Shown here one piece after another: positions 11,789 through 23,466 of a stretch of 64,000 nt of DNA. Within the stretch, counting starts at the first letter, position 1. The number at the start of each line of letters is the position of its first letter. Under the pieces are notes generated by a model. That model was not told where the DNA came from. It searched no databases and saw only the letters and a program-made list of their open reading frames with translations. A program made the position numbers and the translations under genes. Source of the stretch: Methylococcus capsulatus str. Texas = ATCC 19069 (GTDB lineage Bacteria; Pseudomonadota; Gammaproteobacteria; Methylococcales; Methylococcaceae); the NCBI RefSeq assembly GCF_000424685.1, contig NZ_AUKJ01000018.1, forward strand, positions 115,938 to 179,937. Reading direction: 5' to 3'.

Positions 11789-13387
11789 TCATTCCAGGTG
11801 CGGCGCGTCGGCGCCCTTCGTTTCGTTGAGCAGGCGGATGAAAGTATGCGGCCCGACGGTACCATCGACAATCAGGCCGTGCTGTTTCTGGAAGGCGGCG
11901 ACCTGGGCTTTCAGGGCTTCGTCGAAGCGCTGGGGGTCGGCGGGTCTCTTTTTTGCCGGAAAATGCTGGCGCAGCCATTTGACCGCGGGTGACGATTCGC
12001 CGGGCCGGAGTACGGTGACATTCGCCGCCGGCGGACGCCACAGCAGCGTGAACCTGCCTTCCCAGAACGGCAGGTTTTCCGTCAGCGGCAGGGTCGCGGG
12101 CTCGCCGCCGAATTCCACCGTCGCCAGATCGCCGGCGATGCCGGTCAGCGTGCCGTAGCGCTTTTCCCCGCCAGGGAGGGCGAATTCCAGCACCGCCGGG
12201 TGATTCAGCGGGCGCAGGCCCGGCCAGCCGGAATCCTCGCTGAGACAGCGCAGACCCTGGCGCTCTGCGGTGGCGCACGGCTTGCCGGCGCCTGCTTCGA
12301 TTCGCCAGAGCGCGAACAGCCGGTCAAAGGCGGCGGATTCGTCCCGGCCTTTCGATTTCAGCAGATCTTCGAAACGGGCGCGGCCGGTCGCTGCCGCCGG
12401 CAGGACCGTCTCCGGCGCGGCTCGGGGTGGAGCGGTCGGTGCGGTCGCAGGCGCTTCCTGCGCGGATGATGCGGTGTTGCCGCCGGGCGTGCGGCCGATG
12501 AGGACGATCCCCGCGCCGCTCAGGGCCACGACCGCCACCCCCAGGAGCAGCCGCCGCAGGAAGCGGGGATGCAGGTTCCGTGGCAGGACCTCCCGGGCCG
12601 CGCGCCGGACGGTGGTGCGGTCCGCCTGGAATTTGCCCTGTGCGTAGGCACCCAGCAATGCCCGGTCGCAGATGATGTTGATCAGACGCGGAATTCCCCC
12701 GGACAGCCGGTGAACCGCCGCCAGCGCCGGGCGTGTGAACAGCGGGGCGGGGCAGCCGCTGACCGAGAGCCGGTGCTGGATGTAGTCGATGGTTTCCGCG
12801 CGGGTGAGCGGCGTCAGATGGTAGCGCGCGGTGATGCGCTGGGCGAGCTGCCGTAGCCGCTTCTGTTCCAGCAGCCGGGTCAGTTCCGGCTGGCCGATCA
12901 GGATGATCTGGAGGAGCTTGTGCTCGCTGGTTTCGAGATTGGTCAGGAGGCGAATCTGCTCCAGCACGTCGAAGCTCAGATTCTGCGCCTCGTCGATCAC
13001 CAGCACCGTGCGCCGCCCTTTGGCATGGGCGGTGAGGAGGTACTCGTTCAGGGAATCGACCAGAAGCTTGAGACTCGCGCCTGCCTGCGGATAGCCGATG
13101 TGCAGTTCGTCGCAGACGGCGGCGAGAAGTTCCAGTGCGTCCAGGCGGGGGTTCAGGATCAGGGCGACGTCGACGTTTTCCGGCAACTGTTCGATCAGGC
13201 AACGGCACAGGGTGGTCTTGCCGGTGCCGACTTCGCCGGTGAGGGCGACGAAGCCGCCGCCTTCCTCCTTGATGCCGTAAATGAGGTGGGCCAGAGCCTC
13301 GCGGTGTCTGGCACTGGGGTACAGGAACCGGGGGTTCGGCGCGATCGAAAACGGCGCGTCGGTGAGCCGGAAGAATCGGGTGTACAT
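11789..13387 (-). CDS. gspA: GspA/ExeA-type secretion ATPase with peptidoglycan-binding domain
   Basis: A 532-residue protein starting at the family motif MYTRFFRLTDAPFSIAPNP; an ATG 51 bases upstream is less likely. The AAA+ domain (about 1-270) has Walker A TGEVGTGKTT and Walker B TVLVIDEAQNL. A transmembrane segment near residue 285 is followed by a periplasmic region. This carries a PG_binding_1-type repeat near the C-terminus (VAAFQKQHGLIVDGTVGPHTFIRLL). This architecture matches ExeA/GspA, which with GspB promotes secretin assembly. Promoter elements were not identified. Confidence 0.9.
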   Translation of the reverse strand: MYTRFFRLTDAPFSIAPNPRFLYPSARHREALAHLIYGIKEEGGGFVALTGEVGTGKTTLCRCLIEQLPENVDVALILNPRLDALELLAAVCDELHIGYPQAGASLKLLVDSLNEYLLTAHAKGRRTVLVIDEAQNLSFDVLEQIRLLTNLETSEHKLLQIILIGQPELTRLLEQKRLRQLAQRITARYHLTPLTRAETIDYIQHRLSVSGCPAPLFTRPALAAVHRLSGGIPRLINIICDRALLGAYAQGKFQADRTTVRRAAREVLPRNLHPRFLRRLLLGVAVVALSGAGIVLIGRTPGGNTASSAQEAPATAPTAPPRAAPETVLPAAATGRARFEDLLKSKGRDESAAFDRLFALWRIEAGAGKPCATAERQGLRCLSEDSGWPGLRPLNHPAVLEFALPGGEKRYGTLTGIAGDLATVEFGGEPATLPLTENLPFWEGRFTLLWRPPAANVTVLRPGESSPAVKWLRQHFPAKKRPADPQRFDEALKAQVAAFQKQHGLIVDGTVGPHTFIRLLNETKGADAPHLE

Positions 13388-13509
13388 CGTTTCTCGATCG
13401 GGGAGAATCCGGGAATGGTAATCCGAATCGAAGGGCATGGGCAGCCGTCACCGGACGCCGGGCGAGGGGCGACGGGCGCGAGCCGCCGCAAACCCGCCGG
13501 CGGAAGGAA

Positions 13510-13540
13510 GGCTTTCCCGGGCCGACTGGACGGGAAGGCC
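13510..13540 (-). terminator. Hairpin downstream of cyoE
   Basis: GGCTTTCCCG (13510-13519) pairs with CGGGAAGGCC (13531-13540) over 10 bp with one G-U pair and an 11-base loop. It lies 10 bases past the cyoE stop on the minus strand and is followed by UUCCUUCC. Plausible intrinsic terminator, weak U-tract. Confidence 0.4.
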
Positions 13541-13550
13541 CGTCAACCGT

Positions 13551-14447
13551 TCACAGCACGATGTAATGATCCACCAGGAGTGCGGAGAATATCCCCACCA
13601 GATAGACCAGCGAATAGGCGAAGGTCTGCATGGCGAGGCGGGGATCGGCCTTGCGCTTCAGGCGGATGGCGTAATAGACGAAGATGCCGCCGAAGATCAG
13701 GGCGGCGGCCAGGTAGATTTCACCGCTCATGCCGGTGACATAGGGCATGAGGCCGGCCAGGAACAGCAGGATGGTGTAGAGCAGGATGTGGAGCTGGGTG
13801 AAGGCGATGCCGTGGGTCACCGGCAGCATCGGGATGTCGACCTTGGCGTAGTCGTCGCGTTTGGCGATGGCGTAGGCCCAGAAATGCGGCGGGGTCCAGA
13901 CGAAGATCAGCAGAAACAGCAGCAGAGCGTAGGGGTGCACCGATCCGGTGACGGCGCACCAGCCCAGCACCGGCGGCGCGGCTCCGGCAGCGCCGCCGAT
14001 CACGATGTTCTGCGGGGTGGCCCGCTTCAGATAGACGGTGTAGATGACCGCATAGCCGATCAGCGACAGGAAGGTCAGAAAGGCTGTCAGCATGTTCACG
14101 AAGGCGATCAGGATCGCCATGGCGACGATGCCCAGCACCAGTGCGAAGCCGACGACCTGAGCCGGACGGATGTCGCCGGAGGGCAGCGGACGGTTCTGGG
14201 TCCGGGCCATCTCGGCGTCGGCGTGGCGGTCGAGGAAATGGTTGAGCGCCGCCGCCGAGGCGGCCGCGAAGCCGATGCCGAGCGAAGCCCAGAAGGCGGT
14301 GTCCAGCGGCGGCACGCCCGGCACGGCCAGGAACATGCCGATGATGGCAGTGAACACGATGTGGCCCACCACTTTCAGTTTGCACAGGGCCAGATAGGTA
14401 CGCCAGGAGATGCCGCCAGCCGGTTTGCCGCTGGAATTCGTCGTCAT
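13551..14447 (-). CDS. cyoE: Protoheme IX farnesyltransferase (heme O synthase)
   Basis: This 298-residue polytopic membrane prenyltransferase makes heme O for terminal oxidases. The first aspartate-rich motif is NHFLDRHADAEMARTQNRPLP (about residues 65-85), and the second substrate loop is GWCAVTGSVHPYALLLFLLIFVWTPPHFWA. Length and seven to nine hydrophobic segments are normal. No cytochrome oxidase subunit genes adjoin it here. It diverges from the M16 peptidase genes across 79 bases that contain a TAAAAT box (14467) compatible with a plus-strand -10 element. Confidence 0.95.
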   Translation of the reverse strand: MTTNSSGKPAGGISWRTYLALCKLKVVGHIVFTAIIGMFLAVPGVPPLDTAFWASLGIGFAAASAAALNHFLDRHADAEMARTQNRPLPSGDIRPAQVVGFALVLGIVAMAILIAFVNMLTAFLTFLSLIGYAVIYTVYLKRATPQNIVIGGAAGAAPPVLGWCAVTGSVHPYALLLFLLIFVWTPPHFWAYAIAKRDDYAKVDIPMLPVTHGIAFTQLHILLYTILLFLAGLMPYVTGMSGEIYLAAALIFGGIFVYYAIRLKRKADPRLAMQTFAYSLVYLVGIFSALLVDHYIVL

Positions 14448-14526
14448 CGCTCAAGAATCGGTTGGGTTAAAATGCCCCGGCTTCACGACGGCCAGGCCGG
14501 CCGTTTCATCAACGGAGTTCAGTTCA

Positions 14527-15906
14527 ATGTCGATACCGAGACTCGGATTTCTGCTCATGGCGCTGCCTCTGGCGGCGCCGGCGGCACCGCCCCAGGTGCA
14601 CGAATTCACCCTGGCCAACGGCCTCAAGGTGCTGGTTCAGGAGGACCACCGTGCGCCAGTCGCCGTGTCGCAGGTCTGGTACAAGGTCGGATCGAGCTAC
14701 GAATACGGCGGTATCACCGGCGTGTCGCACATGCTCGAACACATGATGTTCAAGGGCACGAAGAAGCATCCGCCGGGGGAGTTTTCCCGCATTATCGCAG
14801 CAAACGGGGGGAGTGAAAACGCCTTCACCGGGCAGGATTACACGGCCTATTTCCAGACCCTGGAGCGGAGCCGCCTGCCGGTGAGTCTGGAGCTGGAGGC
14901 GGACCGGATGCGCAATCTCAGGCTGCTGCAGGACGAATTCGTCAAGGAGCAGCAGGTGGTGATCGAGGAGCGGCGGCTGCGTACCGAGGACCAGCCCCAC
15001 GCACGGATGGAAGAGCATTTCCAGGCGGTCGCCTTCACCGACAGCCCCTACCGCAACCCCGTGATCGGTTGGCCCGAGGACGTGGCCGGTCTCACGCTGG
15101 ACGATCTGAGCGCCTGGTATCAGCGCTGGTACGCGCCCAACAACGCCACGCTGGTGGTGGTCGGCGACGTCGCTCCCGGGGAGGTGTTCGAGCTGGCCAG
15201 GAAGCACTTCGGCCCGCTCAAGCCGGCCAAGCTGCCGGCGCTGAAGCCGCAGGGCGAGGTGCCCCAGCTCGGCTTGCGGCGGATGGTGGTCAAGGTGCCG
15301 GCGAAGCTGCCGCACCTGGAAATGGGTTACAAGGTGCCCTCGCTCAAGACTGCCGCCGCGGAATGGGAGGCCTACGCCCTGGAAGTGGCGGCCGGCATTC
15401 TCGACGGCGGCAACAGCGCGCGTTTGACCAGCCGCCTGGTTCGGGGCCGGCAGATCGCGGCGGGCGTCGGAGCCGGCTACGATCTTTATGCCCGGCTGTC
15501 GCCACTGTTCAGCCTCGAGGGAACGCCCGCGCAGGGGAAGACCGTGGCGGAGCTGGAAGCGGCTTTGCTGGAAGAGGTCCGCCGGCTGCGCGAGGAGCCG
15601 GTCGCCGAGGACGAGCTGGCCCGGGTCAAGGCCCAGGTGCTGGCGAGCAACGTGTATCAGAGGGATTCGGTGTTTTATCAGGCGATGCAGCTCGGTATGG
15701 CCGAGACGGTGGGTCTGGGTTGGCGGAAAGTGGAGGAATACGTGGACAAGATCAATGCCGTGACGGCCGAGCAGGTGCGTGAAGTGGCCCGGAAATACCT
15801 GATCGACGACGGGCTCACCATCGCCCATCTCGAGCCACAGCCGATCCCGGAAGGGGCGAAGATCCAGGAAGGTCCCGAAGGCATGGGAGGCGGCCATGTC
15901 CGTTAA
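14527..15906 (+). CDS. M16 family zinc peptidase (active subunit)
   Basis: A 459-residue pitrilysin-family protein with a probable signal peptide (LLMALPLAAPAAP). The inverted zinc motif HMLEH is at residues 68-72, with a distal glutamate at about E148 (VIEERR), so it should be catalytically competent. The two M16 half-domains are both present. Homologues act in the periplasm on unfolded or small peptides. It overlaps a second M16 gene by 11 bases, and the two products probably form a heterodimer of active and inactive subunits, as in other proteobacteria. Confidence 0.93.
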   Translation: MSIPRLGFLLMALPLAAPAAPPQVHEFTLANGLKVLVQEDHRAPVAVSQVWYKVGSSYEYGGITGVSHMLEHMMFKGTKKHPPGEFSRIIAANGGSENAFTGQDYTAYFQTLERSRLPVSLELEADRMRNLRLLQDEFVKEQQVVIEERRLRTEDQPHARMEEHFQAVAFTDSPYRNPVIGWPEDVAGLTLDDLSAWYQRWYAPNNATLVVVGDVAPGEVFELARKHFGPLKPAKLPALKPQGEVPQLGLRRMVVKVPAKLPHLEMGYKVPSLKTAAAEWEAYALEVAAGILDGGNSARLTSRLVRGRQIAAGVGAGYDLYARLSPLFSLEGTPAQGKTVAELEAALLEEVRRLREEPVAEDELARVKAQVLASNVYQRDSVFYQAMQLGMAETVGLGWRKVEEYVDKINAVTAEQVREVARKYLIDDGLTIAHLEPQPIPEGAKIQEGPEGMGGGHVR

Positions 15907-17221
15907 GCGCCTCGCCGTCGTTCTCTTGTTCGTCCTGCTGCCGTTGCAGGGTGTGTTCGCCTTGCCGGAAATCCAGACCTGGACTACGGCCAACGGGGCC
16001 AGGGTGTATTTCGCCCGGACCCAGGGGCTGCCGCTGCTGGACGTCCGCGTGGTGTTCGACGCCGGCAGTGCCCGCGATGGCGGGCAGTTCGGCTTGGCCG
16101 CGCTGACCTCCGCGGTGCTGGACACCGGTGCCGGCGACTGGAATGCCGACGCCATCGCCCAGCGCCTGGACGGCGTGGGGGCGGTGCTGGGCACCGGGAT
16201 TTCCCGTGACAGTGCCTCGCTCTCGCTGCGAAGCCTGACCCAGCCCAACCTGCTCCAGCCGGCGCTGGAGACCGCCAGGGTCATCCTGGCGAAACCCCGC
16301 TTCGCGGCGGAGGATTTCGAGCGGGAAAAGAACCGCGTGCTGCTGGCGCTGAGCCAGCGTGAAGAGTCGCCCGCCGACCTGGCGGGTATCGCCTTCTTCA
16401 AGGCGGTATACGGCGATCACCCGTACGCTCACCCCAAGGACGGCCATGTCGCCACCGTGGAGAAGCTCACCCGGGACGACCTGGAGGCCTTCTACCGCAA
16501 GTTCTACGTGGCCAGGAACGCGGTGGTGGCGCTGGTCGGGGACATCGAGCGGGCGCAGGCGGAAAAGATCGCCGACGACCTGGTGTCGGCCCTGCCGCCG
16601 GGCGAGGCCGCCGCCCCTCTGCCGCCGGTGCCGATGGATCAGCCAGCGCAGACTCTCAGGCGCGCCTTCCCTTCCGAGCAGACCCACGTGTATTCCGGCC
16701 AGCCCGGCATGCGCATCAACGATCCGGACTATTTCCCGTTGTACGTGGGCAACCACATCCTCGGCGGCAGCGGTCTGGTGTCGCGGATCAGCGAGGAGGT
16801 GCGGGAGAAGCGCGGGCTGTCCTACAGTGCCCACAGCCACTTCTATCCGTTCCGGGTCGAGGGGCCGTTCCTGATGGGGCTGCAGACCCGCAACGAGAAG
16901 GCCGACGAGGCCTTGAACGTGCTGCTGCAGACGCTCAGGGATTTCATTGCCAAAGGGCCGAGCGACAAGGAGCTGGATGCGGCCAAGAAGAACATCGTCG
17001 GCGGCTTCGTGCTGCGGCTCGACAGCAACCAGAAACTGGTCGAGCAGATCGCCTCCATGGCGTTCTACGGCCTGCCGCTCGATTACCTGGCGACGTACAT
17101 CCCGAAAATCGAGGCCGTGACCAAGGACGATGTCCGTCGGGTCTGGCAGGCGCGCATCCATCCGGACCGGCTGCAGACGGTGCTGGTGGGCGCGAATTCC
17201 GCAGCCGAAAGTGCGCAATGA
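15896..17221 (+). CDS. M16 family peptidase-like protein lacking zinc motif
   Basis: A 441-residue companion to the upstream peptidase with its own signal peptide (VVLLFVLLPLQGVFA). At the position of HxxEH it reads GLAALTSAVLDTG, so it lacks zinc ligands and should be a non-catalytic partner. The C-terminal half keeps the substrate-groove residues (VREKRGLSYSAHS, with the conserved Arg and Tyr of M16 domains). Overlap at both ends (11 bases with the upstream gene and 11 with rsmD) implies translational coupling. Confidence 0.92.
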   Translation: MSVKRLAVVLLFVLLPLQGVFALPEIQTWTTANGARVYFARTQGLPLLDVRVVFDAGSARDGGQFGLAALTSAVLDTGAGDWNADAIAQRLDGVGAVLGTGISRDSASLSLRSLTQPNLLQPALETARVILAKPRFAAEDFEREKNRVLLALSQREESPADLAGIAFFKAVYGDHPYAHPKDGHVATVEKLTRDDLEAFYRKFYVARNAVVALVGDIERAQAEKIADDLVSALPPGEAAAPLPPVPMDQPAQTLRRAFPSEQTHVYSGQPGMRINDPDYFPLYVGNHILGGSGLVSRISEEVREKRGLSYSAHSHFYPFRVEGPFLMGLQTRNEKADEALNVLLQTLRDFIAKGPSDKELDAAKKNIVGGFVLRLDSNQKLVEQIASMAFYGLPLDYLATYIPKIEAVTKDDVRRVWQARIHPDRLQTVLVGANSAAESAQ

Positions 17222-17777
17222 GCTGCGCATCATTGGCGGGCTGTGGCGCAGCCGGCGGATCCGGTTCGCGCCGGAGCCCGGCCTGCGCCCGACCCCCGAC
17301 CGGGTGCGGGAAACCGTCTTCAACTGGCTGCAGCAGCACATAGGAGGCGCGGTCTGCCTCGACCTTTACGCCGGCAGCGGGGCGCTGGGTTTCGAGGCGG
17401 CCTCGCGGGGGGCGGCGCGGGTGATCCAGGTCGAGCGCAATCCCAGGGTCTGCAGGGTACTGAAACAATCCTGTGCGATGCTGAATGCGGGGCAGATCAC
17501 CGTGGTGTGTGCCGAAACCATGAAATTCCTTTCGGGGCGCCCGGAAGTCTTCGACCTGGTGTTCCTGGATCCGCCTTTTCGCACTGGCCAGGTCGGTCCC
17601 TGCTGCCGAAAACTGGAACAGGGCGGCTGGCTGAAGCCCGGCGCCAGAATCTACGTGGAAGCCGAGGCCGGACCCGCGCCTGACGGAATTCCGGCCAACT
17701 GGACGCTGCTGCGGGAAAAAGCCAGCGGTGACGTCGCCTACCGTTTGTATCAGCGTCTCGAGGAATCTCCCGTTTGA
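17211..17777 (+). CDS. rsmD: 16S rRNA (guanine-966-N2)-methyltransferase
   Basis: A 188-residue class I SAM methyltransferase. The N-terminal [14 protein letters not shown] block is typical of RsmD. SAM-binding motif I is [13 protein letters not shown] (51-63), and the catalytic DPPF is at 120-123. The start is taken as GTG 17211, inside the end of the preceding gene, because it gives the conserved [10 protein letters not shown]-terminus. The stop overlaps the coaD start by 4 bases. The rsmD-coaD pairing is common in bacteria. Confidence 0.94.
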   Translation: MRNELRIIGGLWRSRRIRFAPEPGLRPTPDRVRETVFNWLQQHIGGAVCLDLYAGSGALGFEAASRGAARVIQVERNPRVCRVLKQSCAMLNAGQITVVCAETMKFLSGRPEVFDLVFLDPPFRTGQVGPCCRKLEQGGWLKPGARIYVEAEAGPAPDGIPANWTLLREKASGDVAYRLYQRLEESPV

Positions 17778-18262
17778 ACGTCACCGCTATCTATCCCGGC
17801 ACTTTCGATCCCATCACCCTGGGGCATGCGGACCTGGTGGGCCGCGCCAGCCGCATCTTCGACCGTGTCATCCTGGCGGTGGCCGAGAGCAAGGCCAAGA
17901 CTCCGCTGTTCGATTTCGGCGAGCGTCTGGCACTGGCCCGGGAGGCTGTTGCCGAAATGCCCAACGTCGAAGTCGTGGGTTTCAACTCGCTGCTGGTCGA
18001 CTGCGCCCGGACTCATGGCGCCACCGTGATCCTGCGTGGCCTGCGCGCCGTGTCCGATTTCGAGTTCGAATTCCAGATGGCGGGCATGAACCGTTCGCTG
18101 GGACCGGAGATCGAAACGATCTTTCTCACCCCCGGCGAAAGCTATGCCTTCCTTTCTTCCTCGGTCATCCGGGAGATCGCCAAATTCGGCGGCGACGTTT
18201 CGGCCTTCGTGCCAGGGCACGTGAGAGCGGCTTTGATGCGCAAGTTCGCCGGTTCCGGCTGA
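17774..18262 (+). CDS. coaD: Pantetheine-phosphate adenylyltransferase
   Basis: The 162-residue protein is CoaD, the penultimate enzyme of coenzyme A biosynthesis, joining ATP and 4'-phosphopantetheine to give dephospho-CoA. The nucleotidyltransferase (T/H)xGH motif is TLGH with H18 in [10 protein letters not shown], and the C-terminal [16 protein letters not shown] motif binds ATP phosphates. The start codon is TTG, sharing bases with the rsmD stop. The 3' end converges on glgP with a 22-base gap. Confidence 0.96.
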   Translation: MNVTAIYPGTFDPITLGHADLVGRASRIFDRVILAVAESKAKTPLFDFGERLALAREAVAEMPNVEVVGFNSLLVDCARTHGATVILRGLRAVSDFEFEFQMAGMNRSLGPEIETIFLTPGESYAFLSSSVIREIAKFGGDVSAFVPGHVRAALMRKFAGSG

Positions 18263-18284
18263 AACGGCTGCGCCTCCTCCGCTT

Positions 18285-20783
<2,499 letters not shown>

Positions 20784-20850
20784 GGGGAGTTCCGGGTCGA
20801 GGAGGGTGTGTCGGCAATTTTCCCGATAAAGGGGCAAACGCTCGTCCCTG

Positions 20851-21123
20851 TCAAGATCGTGCCTGGAATCCGCCCAGCCGGGCGCCCTCCATCAACAGCG
20901 ACTGCGCGGCTCGTTCGGGTTTGCCTTCCGCTGGCTGCCGTTGCAGATAGCGTCCGTCTGGCTGCAGGTCCCAGGCGTGGCGGTTGTCGTTCAGCAGGAA
21001 ATCCAGCACCTGCTCGAGGTGGCGGACGGCGGCGGGGTCCTCCACCGGCGCGACTGCTTCGACGCGCTGGTCGAGGTTCCGCGTCATCCAGTCCGCGCTG
21101 CCGATGTAGATTTCGTCGGCGCC
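20851..21123 (-). pseudogene. ppk1: C-terminal remnant of polyphosphate kinase
   Basis: About 90 codons match only the extreme C-terminus of Ppk1: EIYIGSADWMTRNLDQRVEAVAPVEDP, then an LLNDNRHAWDLQPDGRY block. The HKD-like catalytic domains and the autophosphorylated histidine, which lie upstream in a normal protein of about 700 residues, are absent. The frame stays open to 21258, but the residues before about 21123 have no resemblance to Ppk1. It ends 67 bases from glgP. I interpret it as a truncated relic; a short expressed protein cannot be ruled out. Confidence 0.75.
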
Positions 21124-21313
21124 GGCCCGTTCCCAAAGGCGGAGCCAAGCGGTCAAACGCGGCAGGAACGGTACCGGACGTTTGTTAAGGCAGATTGACG
21201 GAAACGGATGTCTTTGCGGATTCATTCGTAACATCCGGCGTCGAAGCTCGGCTACCATGGGGCCGATGGCGTCTCCTTGATGCCGGTCGAGCCTTCTGGA
21301 GGCGGGGTTGCAG

Positions 21314-21844
21314 ATGAGAGGTATGAGAAGCGGCGAGAAGCGGTCCGGATTCTACCGCCTCGCAGTGGTGGCGGGGATGCTGGCGGTTTGTTCCCATGCG
21401 CTTGCCGTTCCGGGCAAGATCGTCATCCTGCGCCACGGCGAAAAGCAGGACGACTGCGCATCTTGCGATGTCGGCAGGGAGCGCTTACCGGTGCCGGGCG
21501 TTCGGTATCTGGGCGGGAATACCGCCGATTCGGTTCTGCCGTCCGAAGGCCCGGCGGCCTTGCCCGCCATCACCCTGCACACGCTGGAAACCGTCTCGCC
21601 GGTGGCGAACATCCAGGGCAAGCCAGTCGTCACCTGTTCTGCCGTACCGTTGCCGGACCAGTCCGACGGGGAGAAAGACCCGCTGCTCAACAAGCTTGCC
21701 CGAGCCGCCGCCCGTGACGTGCTGAACGATCCGCCTTCCAACGACCGGGGGAAGAAACCCCGGGTCTCTCTCCGGCAGCGGGTGCGAGGAATGGACGCCG
21801 TAGTCCCCGCCATGCCGCTGCCGCGCAGCCCCCGAACCGCATAG
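21314..21844 (+). CDS. Periplasmic protein with histidine-phosphatase RHGE motif
   Basis: A 176-residue protein with a signal peptide (residues about 13-30, cleaved after SHALA) followed at once by GKIVILRHGEKQDD. This is the catalytic RHG motif of the phosphoglycerate mutase/acid phosphatase superfamily. The rest (GPAALPAITLHTLETVSPV, GKPVVTCSAVPLPDQS) looks like part of such a fold. I do not see the second catalytic histidine block, so it may be truncated or divergent. A GGAGG ribosome-binding site lies 11 bases upstream of ATG 21314. It is followed 11 bases later by a Na/Pi-cotransporter-like gene. Confidence 0.6.
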   Translation: MRGMRSGEKRSGFYRLAVVAGMLAVCSHALAVPGKIVILRHGEKQDDCASCDVGRERLPVPGVRYLGGNTADSVLPSEGPAALPAITLHTLETVSPVANIQGKPVVTCSAVPLPDQSDGEKDPLLNKLARAAARDVLNDPPSNDRGKKPRVSLRQRVRGMDAVVPAMPLPRSPRTA

Positions 21845-21855
21845 CCACGCGTTCC

Positions 21856-23466
21856 ATGGAATCCTTCGAGCAACTCGTCCTCGGCTTGGGCCTGTTCTTT
21901 CTCAGCCTCAGACTGATCGGCCAGAGCCTTTCCGAGTTGGGCGGCGGCGGGTTCCGCCGCGCGGTCGAGGCTGCCACCCATATCCCGCCGCTGGCTTCGA
22001 TGCTCGGCATCATGAGCGGTGCGCTGACCCAGAGCGCCACCGCCGTGACTTTCATTCTGGCCAGCATGCTCGGCAGCGGCCTGATCAAGCCGGCGGCGGC
22101 CCGCCTCGTTGTCGTCTGGTCCAACGTCGGCCTCACCGCCCTGGCTTTTCTCGCCGCCGTCGACATCCATCCGCTGGTGGCCTATTTCGTCGGCGGGACC
22201 GGCATCGCCCTGGGTTCCGTGCGCGCCAAGCCCTGGAGTACCGTCGCCGCTGCCCTCCTCGGCGTCGGCCTGTTGCTGTTCGCGCTGGAAAACATGGGGG
22301 CAGGTGCCGCCCCGTTGAAGAACGAGTCCTGGTTCCGGGCAGGTCTGGATACGGCGCTGGCTTCGCCCTGGTTCGCCTTCGCCTGCGGCTTCGGTGCCGC
22401 GGCGCTGCTGCAATCCAACGCGGGGGCAACGATGCTGGTGATCACCTTGTGCGGGGCGGGGGCGATGCCGGTGTCCGCCGCGCTTCCGATGATATATGGC
22501 ACCAACCTGGGAGCGATTCCGCTGCGGGCCATGCTGGCTCTCGGCATGCAAGGCGATGCCGTCCGTCTGGTCCGCACCGAGGACCTGTTCTGCCTCGCCA
22601 GCGGGCTGCTGATGATGGCGCTGTTCATGGGCGAGCACTTCGGCGTGCCCCTGGTGGGTGCTTTGGTGGCGGAACTGACGGCTTCTCCCTCTGGCCAACT
22701 CGCCGTGGCGTTTCTGCTCTCGAATCTGCTGCCAGCGCTGGCGCTCTCACCTTTCCTGCCCGCCTGCGCCCGCCTGCTCGACCGCTTCTGGCCGCCCGCG
22801 CCGGAAAAGGCGCTGGGCGAGCCGGCGTTCCTGTCCAGCCATGCACTCACGGATCCGCCGACTGCGCTCGATCTTCTCACGAAGGAACTGGGGAGGCTGC
22901 TCGGTTCTGTGCGGGTGGCGCCACGCCGACCGGACGGAAGAAAGCCGTCCGCCGATACCGACCCCGACCTGCTGGAGCCGGAATTCCTCCGGCTCGCCGC
23001 CGCCATCGAGAGCTTCTGCGTCAAGCTGGCCTTGCGCGACGGGCTCGGGCCGGCCGAGACCGCCCGTCTGTACCGATTCCGGACGGCGCTCGCCCTCGTG
23101 CGGCATGTCGCGGAAGCTTCCGCCGAGTTCTCCACCCATCTCGATGCCCTGCCCGGACCGGTCGAGGTGGTGGCCGCTCCTCTGCGAGCCCGGTTGGATC
23201 ACCTGCTCACCCTGGCGGCGGGAGCGGTCACCACGCTGGACTCGGCAGCGATCGCCGAATTCCATGCGCAGACCCGCCGCCACGGCGAGCCGGTCACAGC
23301 GCTCCGGCAGGCGTATTCGGACGGGGTCGCGGCCCTGGAAACAGAGCAGAGCATCGAGGCCGGCACCTTGGATACGGACTTCGAGCTGTGCGTGTGGCTG
23401 TTGCACCGCTTCGCCAAACTGCTCCCAGACCTGGCTTTCAGGCCGATGGCCCATGCTTCAGGGTGA
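21856..23466 (+). CDS. Na+/phosphate cotransporter-like protein (NptA/PhoU-type architecture)
   Basis: A 536-residue membrane protein of the Na/Pi-cotransporter family. The two inverted-repeat signatures are GALTQSATAVTF (about residues 54-65) and AALLQSNAGATML (about 176-188), the expected QSS/QSx substrate-site motifs. About eight membrane spans end near residue 310. The remaining 220 residues are soluble, helical and PhoU-like in position. It probably couples sodium to phosphate uptake or export. The neighbouring RHGE protein and the ppk remnant make a phosphate theme. It converges on the AMMECR1 gene. Confidence 0.88.
   Translation: MESFEQLVLGLGLFFLSLRLIGQSLSELGGGGFRRAVEAATHIPPLASMLGIMSGALTQSATAVTFILASMLGSGLIKPAAARLVVVWSNVGLTALAFLAAVDIHPLVAYFVGGTGIALGSVRAKPWSTVAAALLGVGLLLFALENMGAGAAPLKNESWFRAGLDTALASPWFAFACGFGAAALLQSNAGATMLVITLCGAGAMPVSAALPMIYGTNLGAIPLRAMLALGMQGDAVRLVRTEDLFCLASGLLMMALFMGEHFGVPLVGALVAELTASPSGQLAVAFLLSNLLPALALSPFLPACARLLDRFWPPAPEKALGEPAFLSSHALTDPPTALDLLTKELGRLLGSVRVAPRRPDGRKPSADTDPDLLEPEFLRLAAAIESFCVKLALRDGLGPAETARLYRFRTALALVRHVAEASAEFSTHLDALPGPVEVVAAPLRARLDHLLTLAAGAVTTLDSAAIAEFHAQTRRHGEPVTALRQAYSDGVAALETEQSIEAGTLDTDFELCVWLLHRFAKLLPDLAFRPMAHASG

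Noticed and set aside
13437-14816. Plus-strand open frame opposite cyoE and extending into the M16 peptidase gene
   Set aside because: Asp/Gly/Gln/His-rich antisense translation with no recognisable domain; it conflicts with two confident genes.
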